Assembly: GCF_036568765.1 (NCBI RefSeq)
Contig: NZ_DATCRY010000228.1
Span: 1-29,323, forward strand
DNA: 29,323 bases
Reading direction: 5' to 3'
DNA from: GSA-30 sp036568765
GTDB taxonomy: Bacteria > Pseudomonadota > Gammaproteobacteria > Xanthomonadales > Rhodanobacteraceae
Part shown: piece after piece, positions 23,000-29,323 of the stretch
How the letters are laid out: each line of letters opens with the position of its first letter
How positions within the stretch are numbered: the stretch's first letter is position 1
Position numbers and translations under genes: made by a program
The notes under the pieces: generated by a model
Told to the model about the DNA's origin: nothing
The model's input: the letters and a program-made list of their open reading frames with translations, nothing else
Database searches by the model: none

Positions 23000-24694
23000 C
23001 TATGCAAACTGCAGGGTCTCGGTCAGATCCCCAGGCGCCACGCCACCGGCAGCCAGCATCGCCTGCTCGCGCTCAAGCAGGCCCGGCAACTTCTCAAGCC
23101 CGAAACGCCGCGTAATAAAGCGCGCGATCGAGCCCGTGTCGTACATCGTATGCTCTACATGCCCACGCTTGGCAAACGGCGAAATCACCAAGGTCGGTAC
23201 ACGCGACCCCGGCCCCCAACGATCGCCCTTGGGCGGCGCGACATGGTCCCACCATCCACCGTTCTCATCGAACGTCACGATCACCGCCATCGATTTCCAT
23301 TGGGGGCATTTACGCAGGGCCTCGACGATGTGCGCGATATGCCGATCGCCGGCATCTACATCCGAATAACCCGAATGCATGTTCAAATCGCCTTGCGGCT
23401 TATAGAACGTTACCTGCGGAAGTTTGCCCGCCTCGGCATCGGCCACGAAACGATTGCCTGGCGCAACATCCCCCATGCCACCGTCGCGCAGGTGCTCCTT
23501 ACGCGCCTCAGTGCCAGGTGCGAGCTGGCTGAAATAGTTCAATGGCTGGTGATGGACCTGGAAATTGGGGCGTTGCGGAAACTCGTCCGCATGCTCGCTG
23601 TCGCGCCCATCCAGCGCCACTTGCCAACCACCGGCGTACCAGGCCCAGCTTACGCCCTTGGCGCTGAGCACGTCCCCGATCGTGGTGTGCGACTGCGGGG
23701 GCAATGTATTCGGGCTCTTGGCATTGGCCAGTTCAGGACGATCGGGATCGGGCAGTTGCGTCGGAGCATAGGGCGGCCCCATCGTGTTGACCACCCAGAA
23801 ATCCGGCGACAAGGCACTGCGTGACGCAAACTTCGGCTTGCCATGCATGGCGCTGTGGGGCGAATCCTCGCTCTGCTTCAAACGGATCCCCTTGGGATCG
23901 TCGCCTTCCACCTGTGCAATCTGCATCCACGCGGGACTCTTGTCGGCGTTCGGATAAAACGGCGGCCGCGCGGCGACCAGATACTGATGATTAAGGAACG
24001 AACCGCCGAAGGTGCCCATGAAGAAGCGGTCGCAAAGCGTATATTCTTTCGCCAGTCGCCAGAGCCGCAGATTGACCGGAGCGTCCCCGTAATACCCCAT
24101 GACCAGGGCTCCCGAATCGCCCCAGGCAACGAAACCATCGTTCTTGCCGCCGTTGATCTGCAATTGGTTCTGGTAGAACGAATGCCAGAGGTCGCGCGTC
24201 ACCAGTCCGTGCGGCAAAGGATCGCCATCGGGCGTGTGCAGTGCGAATGGCATATTGGCCAGACCGGCGATGTCCTTCTCGCCAATCAAGTAACGGCGAT
24301 GGTTGACCGTCTGTTCGTGTTGCACCAGCCCGCCCCAGATCGGCGGCAGGGTTTCGAGGACGCTGCCGTCTCGATCGACCTGTCGGTAATCTTCCGGCCT
24401 GAGCGATGAGAGCGGACGCTCCACACCGGGGAAATCGGCAAACAGGTTGTTGAAACTGCGGTTTTCCGCGTAGATCACCACGACATGCTGGATATGCTTT
24501 TGCAGCAGCACGTCCAGTTCGGCTTGCGATTTCGGCGCAACAGCATGCGCCGCATGCTCCTTGCCCTCGACCGCACCACCGGCCGCCAAGGCGGCACCGG
24601 CAATCACCATGCCGCCCAGAAGGCGACGGCGCTGTGGATCGACCGGGGCATCAAAGGTATCGATAAGAATGGAATCTTGTTTTTTGTCGCTCAT
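23000..24694 (-). CDS. Tat-exported acid phosphatase / phospholipase C family phosphoesterase (AcpA-like)
   Basis: A 564-aa enzyme of the phosphoesterase family that includes bacterial phospholipase C and AcpA acid phosphatase. A twin-arginine signal (RRRLLGG, residues 22-28, then MVIAGAALAAGG) directs it folded to the periplasm or outside. Family blocks are VVVIYAENRSF (Glu77, Asn78 as metal ligands), GTFGGSFLNHQ (Ser232, probable nucleophile), LNMHSGYSDVDAGD, and VTFDENGGWWDHV (Asp476, Glu477). The AENRSF..LF..FPG pattern and length favour the acid-phosphatase subgroup over haemolytic PLC. The family Asp after ENRSF is Asn82 here. The gene is convergent with the TetR gene and divergent from the response regulator gene 181 bp away. 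The substrate (phosphomonoester or phospholipid) is open. Confidence 0.85.
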   Translation of the reverse strand: MSDKKQDSILIDTFDAPVDPQRRRLLGGMVIAGAALAAGGAVEGKEHAAHAVAPKSQAELDVLLQKHIQHVVVIYAENRSFNNLFADFPGVERPLSSLRPEDYRQVDRDGSVLETLPPIWGGLVQHEQTVNHRRYLIGEKDIAGLANMPFALHTPDGDPLPHGLVTRDLWHSFYQNQLQINGGKNDGFVAWGDSGALVMGYYGDAPVNLRLWRLAKEYTLCDRFFMGTFGGSFLNHQYLVAARPPFYPNADKSPAWMQIAQVEGDDPKGIRLKQSEDSPHSAMHGKPKFASRSALSPDFWVVNTMGPPYAPTQLPDPDRPELANAKSPNTLPPQSHTTIGDVLSAKGVSWAWYAGGWQVALDGRDSEHADEFPQRPNFQVHHQPLNYFSQLAPGTEARKEHLRDGGMGDVAPGNRFVADAEAGKLPQVTFYKPQGDLNMHSGYSDVDAGDRHIAHIVEALRKCPQWKSMAVIVTFDENGGWWDHVAPPKGDRWGPGSRVPTLVISPFAKRGHVEHTMYDTGSIARFITRRFGLEKLPGLLEREQAMLAAGGVAPGDLTETLQFA

Positions 24695-24836
24695 GGCGTA
24701 TCGCAGAAAAAAACGAAAAGACGGCCAGATGGCTGGATACCATCGGTGGGTGGGGACGGGCCAACAGAGTAGAGTTGGGAGACTGCGACTTGGTTACAAG
24801 GGGGTAGTTCGAACTCCGGGGTGAACCGGCTCACAT

Positions 24837-24854
24837 CTAAGCCATCGCTAAGCC
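24837..24854 (+). promoter_or_regulatory. OmpR-type direct repeat, 11-bp period
   Basis: CTAAGCC occurs at 24837-24843 and again at 24848-24854, exactly 11 bp (one helix turn) apart. Tandem half-sites with this spacing are the usual target of OmpR/PhoB-family regulators, and one such gene starts at 24876. The repeat ends 9 bp before the likely -10 element, so it would overlap the -35 position. Confidence 0.5.
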
Positions 24855-24863
24855 TCTGCGGGC

Positions 24864-24869
24864 AATAAT
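24864..24869 (+). promoter_or_regulatory. Candidate -10 element of a leaderless transcript
   Basis: AATAAT (5 of 6 bases of TATAAT) lies 6 bp before the response regulator ATG at 24876. No ribosome binding site is visible before that ATG, so transcription may begin at or next to the start codon. Confidence 0.35.
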
Positions 24870-24875
24870 CCCCCT

Positions 24876-25541
24876 ATGCACATTCTGCTGATAGAAGACG
24901 ATCCGCTGCTTGGCAAGGCTGTCGAGCGTGCCCTGACCCAGCTGACCTATACGGTCACCTGGCTGCGCGACGGGCGCGAGGCGGTAGCCGCGGTAAACGA
25001 CCGTATGGTGGACCTGATCCTGCTCGACCTGGGCCTTCCGAACAAAGATGGCTTCGATGTGCTGCTGGAACTTCGCCAACGCCGAATCCGCACCCCGGTG
25101 ATCGTCATGACGGCCAGAGACGGCCTGGAAGCCCGGGTACGCGGCCTGGATGCCGGAGCCGACGATTATCTCGTCAAGCCATTTCACCTGGACGAGCTTG
25201 CCGCACGCATCCGCTCTACCGCACGACGCGCACAAGGCCTAAGCGACAATCGCATCGAAGTGGGCGCACTCAGCCTGGACATGACCACTGCGGAAGTCAG
25301 CTTCCGGGGAGCCCCGGTGGAGCTGACACCGCGCGAATTCGCCCTGCTGCAGACCCTGATGGAGCGCGCCGGCCGCGTCGTGCGCCGCGCTCAACTGGAA
25401 AGCTCTCTCTATGGCTGGGACAGCGACGTCGGCACCAACGCCCTGGATGTCCTGGTCCATGGCCTTCGGCGCAAGCTGAGCCATGACACCATCAAGACAG
25501 TTCGCGGTTTCGGCTACACGATTCCGCTGGAGCCGCAATGA
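24876..25541 (+). CDS. OmpR/PhoB-family response regulator
   Basis: A 221-aa regulator. The receiver domain (residues 1-115) has the acidic pair Glu7-Asp8, phospho-acceptor Asp51 (LILLDLGLP), Thr79 and Lys101 (YLVKPF). The winged-helix DNA-binding domain (about 125-218) shows ELTPREFALLQTLMERAGRVVRRAQLESSLYG and VLVHGLRRKLSHDTIKTVRGFGYTI. It resembles the QseB/PmrA/TctD group. Its stop overlaps the kinase start (ATGA), so the two are a pair. An 11-bp-spaced direct repeat and a -10-like element sit directly upstream, pointing to autoregulation. The downstream efflux genes are its probable targets. Confidence 0.95.
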   Translation: MHILLIEDDPLLGKAVERALTQLTYTVTWLRDGREAVAAVNDRMVDLILLDLGLPNKDGFDVLLELRQRRIRTPVIVMTARDGLEARVRGLDAGADDYLVKPFHLDELAARIRSTARRAQGLSDNRIEVGALSLDMTTAEVSFRGAPVELTPREFALLQTLMERAGRVVRRAQLESSLYGWDSDVGTNALDVLVHGLRRKLSHDTIKTVRGFGYTIPLEPQ

Positions 25542-26938
25542 AGCTCCATAGCCTGCGCGCCCGGATCCGCTGGACGATCATCGGCTTGCTGGCCACCGTC
25601 CTGCTCCCACTGGGCATGCTCAGCTATCAGCGCACGATTGCCGAGGTAGACGAGCTCTCCGATGGGCGTCTGGCGCAATCGGCACGCACGCTGGAAGCGC
25701 TGATCGGCCACGACAGCTTTGCGCTGGGCTCGCCGGAACACGCACCGATCGATGTGCCGGCCTTCGCCGCCGATCCGAAAAACACGCCGAGAAACGCGCG
25801 TACTTATGAATCGGAGGTGGGCTACCAAGTGGTCGATCGCCAGGGCAATCTGCGCATCAGTACCTCCAACCTGCTTGGCATGCCGGCGATCGAAGCGCCT
25901 GACAGGACCTTCAAGGACGTCGCATTCGGTGGCTACCGCTGGCGTGTGTTCACCCTGCGCAAGGCAAGTGGCGAACTTATCCGTACCGCCGAGCGTTATG
26001 ACAGCCGTGACGAAATCGCCTACGCACTCTGGATACAGCATGGCCTGCCGTTGTTTATCGGCATTCCCTTGTTGGCCATCCTGGTCGGCTGGGGGGTGCA
26101 GCGCAATCTACGACCGCTGGATGTACTGGCCGACAAGCTCTTCATGCGCAAGCCCGGCAGCCATGCGCTCTTGACGCTGGAGAATGCACCGTCAGAATTG
26201 CAGCCCGTGCTCGATGCGCTGAACGAGCAGATCGCGCGACTCGAAGAAGCGCTCGAACGCGAGCGCCGATTCAGCGCCGACGTCGCGCACGAGCTGCGCA
26301 CGCCACTGGCTTCGACCATGATCAACCTGGAAAGCGCGATGCATGCGCGCGATGCCACGGCATCGGAAAGCGCGCTGATAAGCGCCACCGAATGCCTGGC
26401 TTCCCTGGCGCGACGCACCGAGCAGCTTCTCGCTCTCGCACGGCTGGAGGGAGCGCCTGGCAGGCAACCGCTCAACCGGGTCGATCTGGTCGCGGTTACC
26501 GGCGCAGTGATCGACGAAATGGTGGCCGTGATCGTCACCAGCGGCGTGGAGCTGTCGCTCGCACCATTGCCCGACACCCTGATCGTGCAAGGCGACGAAG
26601 CCGCACTGCGCGCTTTGCTGCGCAACCTGCTCGAAAATGCCATGCGGCACGTTCCGGCGGGCGGGCATGTACAGTTCGCCTTGAGCCAGACACGCTATGA
26701 AGCGGTTATCGATGTCGTCGACGATGGCCCGGGCATTCCAGCAGAACGGCGTAGCCAGGTTTTCGACCGCTTCCATCGCGAATCGAGCAGTCGAGGCGAT
26801 GGCTATGGCCTCGGCCTGTCGATCGTCAAGCGCGCCGCACAAATGCATGGCGCCAACATCCAGTTGCTCGACTCGCCGCTGGGCCGCGGCCTGCATGTGC
26901 GCGTAGGCATTCCCTTGCCGGACGATTCACAAGCCTGA
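25538..26938 (+). CDS. Sensor histidine kinase (TctE/QseC-like)
   Basis: A 466-aa inner-membrane kinase. A transmembrane helix at about 11-31 and another at about 171-191 flank a periplasmic domain of the TctE/QseC N-terminal type. A HAMP-like linker follows, then the H-box FSADVAHELRTPLA with His251, the N-box LRNLLENAMRH with Asn367, and ATP-lid motifs DDGPGIP and GYGLGLSIV. It would autophosphorylate on His251 and pass phosphate to Asp51 of the regulator encoded immediately upstream, overlapping by 4 bp. The signal is unknown; linkage to a tripartite efflux operon suggests a toxic compound or metal. Confidence 0.95.
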   Translation: MKLHSLRARIRWTIIGLLATVLLPLGMLSYQRTIAEVDELSDGRLAQSARTLEALIGHDSFALGSPEHAPIDVPAFAADPKNTPRNARTYESEVGYQVVDRQGNLRISTSNLLGMPAIEAPDRTFKDVAFGGYRWRVFTLRKASGELIRTAERYDSRDEIAYALWIQHGLPLFIGIPLLAILVGWGVQRNLRPLDVLADKLFMRKPGSHALLTLENAPSELQPVLDALNEQIARLEEALERERRFSADVAHELRTPLASTMINLESAMHARDATASESALISATECLASLARRTEQLLALARLEGAPGRQPLNRVDLVAVTGAVIDEMVAVIVTSGVELSLAPLPDTLIVQGDEAALRALLRNLLENAMRHVPAGGHVQFALSQTRYEAVIDVVDDGPGIPAERRSQVFDRFHRESSSRGDGYGLGLSIVKRAAQMHGANIQLLDSPLGRGLHVRVGIPLPDDSQA

Positions 26939-26974
26939 ACCCTGCGAAGCTGTTGCTAAGGTAGCGACGCTATC

Positions 26975-28318
26975 GTGACAGGCATTCGTCGGTTTCGGGA
27001 GCCAGGCTTGGAACGCCCTTACGCGCCGTTGTGGCTGCTCGCATTTGCACTGGGGTTAGGTGGCTGTGCGCATTACAGCCCCATGCCGTTGCCCGCTCAA
27101 GCGGCATCGGCACGCACGGATATCGGCAGTGCGCCGCTCAGCACGGTCGAGATCGAGCGACAAGTGCTGATGCACGATCCCGAACTGCAAACCGCCCGCG
27201 CCCGCCACCAAATCGCACAGGCGCAATTACTCCAAGCCGGCATCCTCCCCAATCCCTCGTTCGACGCCAATGTCGGCTATTTATTGTCCGGGCCGGGCGA
27301 CGCGACGGCGTGGACCCTGGGTTTGAACGAGGACATGCAGGCCTTGCTGACGCTTCGTACGCGCCGCAGCGAGGCCAAGGCAGCGGCGAACCAGGTCGAT
27401 GCCGAACTGCTCTGGCAGGAATGGCAAACGCTAGGCAAGGCTCGCCTGCTGGCGGTGGATATTGTCGAAGATGAAGCCTTGGCCATCGTGCAGCACCGAT
27501 TGCTGGAATCCCTGGACACTCGTCGCGATGCGTTACAGCAGGCACTGGAGCGGCACGCTATCGATCAACTGAGCGCAGCTCCCGACATAGCCGCCGCCGC
27601 AGATGCCCATGCTGCCTGGGATGAATTGCAACGTCGCTTGCTCGACGAGCGTCAAGCGCTGAACGCCATGTTGGATCTGGCGCCAAATGTCCATGTCACC
27701 CTATCGGCGCTACCTGAAAGTCCGCCGCTCGATAGCCGGGCCGTAACCGCCGCCGCGGATCGACTGGCCCAGCATCGCCCGGATCTACTTGCGCTGGCGG
27801 CCGGGTACGCGGCCCAGGATGCGCGGTTACGCTCCGCACTGCTTGCTCAGTTCCCACCATTATCGTTTGGATTTGCCGCTGCCCAGGACAATAGTCGCGT
27901 GCGTAGCGGCGGGCCAGCAGTGACATTCGCCTTGCCGATATTCGATCGCAATCAAGGCGCTATCGCCGTCGAGCGCGCTACGCGGCAGCAACTGTACGAC
28001 GAATACGTGGCGCGCCTGCGCCAAAGCCGCGATGAAGTGCTAGGGCTGCTTGCCGAACACGAGCAGCTCGGCGCGCAGCGGCAGGCATTGGCTTCGCTCG
28101 CGCTTGCCGACCGGCAGCGCCAGCAAGAAGCCGACATAGCATGGCGCAGAGGTTCGATCGATCTGCGCACCTATGTCGATCTCATCATGGCCACTGCGAC
28201 TCGCGAAATGAACCGTATCGCCCTGGAAAAAGCGGCGCGGGAACAGCGAGTGGCCATCGACATTTTGCTCGGTACCGGACTGCCGGGCGCTCTTCCTACG
28301 CAAGTGACCGCACCATGA
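26975..28318 (+). CDS. Outer-membrane efflux lipoprotein (TolC/OMF family)
   Basis: A 447-aa outer-membrane factor. A lipobox GLGGC (Cys31 from the GTG at 26975) marks it as a lipoprotein. The two-repeat OMF structure is visible: DPELQTARARHQIAQAQLLQAGILPNPSFDANVGY early, and PDLLALAAGYAAQDARLRSALLAQFPPLSFGFAAAQ later, with long Ala/Arg/Gln coiled-coil stretches. A TTG at 27008, preceded by GGGAG, gives a shorter and more typical signal peptide and may be the true start. It follows the kinase gene by 36 bp and overlaps the adaptor gene by 4 bp (ATGA). It would form the exit duct of a tripartite pump whose inner-membrane part is expected beyond the window. Confidence 0.88.
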   Translation: MTGIRRFREPGLERPYAPLWLLAFALGLGGCAHYSPMPLPAQAASARTDIGSAPLSTVEIERQVLMHDPELQTARARHQIAQAQLLQAGILPNPSFDANVGYLLSGPGDATAWTLGLNEDMQALLTLRTRRSEAKAAANQVDAELLWQEWQTLGKARLLAVDIVEDEALAIVQHRLLESLDTRRDALQQALERHAIDQLSAAPDIAAAADAHAAWDELQRRLLDERQALNAMLDLAPNVHVTLSALPESPPLDSRAVTAAADRLAQHRPDLLALAAGYAAQDARLRSALLAQFPPLSFGFAAAQDNSRVRSGGPAVTFALPIFDRNQGAIAVERATRQQLYDEYVARLRQSRDEVLGLLAEHEQLGAQRQALASLALADRQRQQEADIAWRRGSIDLRTYVDLIMATATREMNRIALEKAAREQRVAIDILLGTGLPGALPTQVTAP

Positions 28319-29323
28319 TCATCTTCCGATATGTGGGCCTTGGCGCCCTGCTCGCGCTGGGTGGCTGCGGTGCCGACTCAGATGGCGCCCCGCCTGTACC
28401 GAGCGCCTCCGTCACGGTGCAGGCCGTGCGCGAGGGAAGCCTGGCGCATACGGTTGTCGCCTATGGCGGCACGCAACCGAGTAGCGAAGGCACTATGGTT
28501 TTGAACATCGACGCACCGGGACGCGTAACGCGCCTGTGGGTCGCGCCCGGCGCGCGGGTGGTGCAAGGCCAGCCCTTGCTGCGTTTCGCTCCGACACCCG
28601 AAGCTGTCGCCGCCTATCGCCAGGCGGAACGTGCTGTGAGCGTCACCGAGGCGGAGCGCACCCACACCGCCGAATTGCTCGTGCAACATCTGGCCACACA
28701 GGATCAACTCAACCAGGCCGATAAAGCTGCCAAAGACGCTCAGGCTACTCGCAACGCGCTACGAGCACAGCAAGGCAGCGGCGTCTCGACGCAACTGACC
28801 GCGCCTTTCGATGGCATGGTGACCTCTATCCAGGCGACACCGGGGGAATGGTTGGCCGCGGGCGCCTCGTTGATGACACTCGCCAGGAACAACGGAGCGA
28901 TCGTGCGCGTCGGTGTGGAGCCGATGGCCATCGAAGGGGTTAGCGCCGGTGACACGGTCGATCTGGCCGCACTGGACACGGGCTACGCCTTGCACGGCAG
29001 AGTCGTGCATGTTGCAGCGCAGTTGGACAGCCAGACACATGCTTTCGAAGTCGACATCGCCACGGATAAGCAACCCTTGGCCGGCGAGACCTATCGTGCC
29101 GAAATCACCGTGGGTACCTATCGCGGCTGGTTATTGCCACGCGATGCCCTTGTCGGCGACGACGCTGGCTGGCGAATTTTCCAAGTCGCCGGCGACAAGG
29201 CCCGTGCCGTCGAAGTGCATCTGATCGGCGAGCATGGCGAGGCCAGTGTCGTGGCAGGCAAGCTGGACCCGTCGCAGCCGGTTGTCGTGACCGGTGCCAT
29301 GCAGCTCGACGATGGTATGGCGG
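28315..29323 (+). CDS. Efflux periplasmic adaptor (membrane fusion protein), 3' end outside window
   Basis: The frame is open to the window edge, 336 codons visible. It begins with a lipoprotein signal, GALLALGGC with Cys18. The barrel-sandwich hybrid halves can be seen: MVLNIDAPGRVTRLWVAPGARVVQGQPLLRF and TQLTAPFDGMVTSIQATPGEWLAAGASLMTLA. Between them lies an alpha-helical hairpin (AYRQAERAVSVTEAERTHTAELL ... DQLNQADKAAKDAQATRNALRAQQ). A beta-barrel part follows (IVRVGVEPMAIEGVSAGDTVDLAAL). Such adaptors link an inner-membrane RND pump to a TolC-type duct. The ATG overlaps the OMF stop. The inner-membrane transporter gene is presumably next. The family is clear, the substrate is not. Confidence 0.9.
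   Translation, partial: MIIFRYVGLGALLALGGCGADSDGAPPVPSASVTVQAVREGSLAHTVVAYGGTQPSSEGTMVLNIDAPGRVTRLWVAPGARVVQGQPLLRFAPTPEAVAAYRQAERAVSVTEAERTHTAELLVQHLATQDQLNQADKAAKDAQATRNALRAQQGSGVSTQLTAPFDGMVTSIQATPGEWLAAGASLMTLARNNGAIVRVGVEPMAIEGVSAGDTVDLAALDTGYALHGRVVHVAAQLDSQTHAFEVDIATDKQPLAGETYRAEITVGTYRGWLLPRDALVGDDAGWRIFQVAGDKARAVEVHLIGEHGEASVVAGKLDPSQPVVVTGAMQLDDGMA

Noticed and set aside
24561..24824. Small + strand frame before the response regulator
   Set aside because: It overlaps the start of the Tat phosphoesterase gene in antisense, has a strongly basic translation and no ribosome binding site.

Overview
The window looks like chromosomal DNA of a gammaproteobacterium of the order Xanthomonadales, most like the Rhodanobacteraceae (Dyella, Luteibacter, Rhodanobacter and relatives). 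The grounds are moderately high GC, large TonB-dependent receptors next to secreted carbohydrate and phosphate hydrolases, and REP-like intergenic palindromes of the kind common in this group. Genus is inferred from protein style only. No rRNA, tRNA, CRISPR array, transposase or phage gene was recognised.

Region 1 (1-4614, + strand) is the 3' part of an alginate-type exopolysaccharide operon: the end of an AlgJ-like acetyltransferase, then AlgF, AlgX and AlgL-like alginate lyase, followed by a SAM-dependent methyltransferase whose start overlaps the algL stop. AlgJ, AlgF and AlgX would O-acetylate the polymer in the periplasm, and AlgL would clear polymer that fails to be exported.

Region 2 (4615-10788) is a mixed stretch. 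It holds a small secreted protein behind a near-consensus promoter, and a TetR regulator divergent from a PEP mutase/isocitrate lyase family enzyme with a perfect 22-bp palindrome between them. Next is a deletion scar joining an NTF2-like gene start to a LytTR response-regulator end, then an OsmC-like protein and an aldo/keto reductase. It ends with a two-gene signalling pair on the - strand: a Cache-HAMP membrane sensor that has no output domain, and a PATAN/DUF4388-like cytoplasmic protein.

Region 3 (10789-24694) is devoted to exported nutrient scavenging. A 968-aa TonB-dependent receptor is followed by a DNase II-like lipoprotein and a REP/tandem-repeat region. On the - strand lies an operon of TonB-dependent receptor, GH92 alpha-mannosidase and Ca2+-dependent PI-PLC-like protein, with a divergent TetR regulator that has its own inverted-repeat operator. 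A Tat-exported acid phosphatase/phospholipase C family enzyme follows. Together these could attack DNA, mannosides, inositol phospholipids and other phosphoesters.

Region 4 (24695-29323, + strand) is a two-component system (OmpR-type regulator, then histidine kinase) leading into a tripartite efflux operon: an outer-membrane factor lipoprotein and a periplasmic adaptor cut by the window edge. The genes overlap or are closely spaced. A direct repeat with 11-bp period just before the regulator gene suggests autoregulation.
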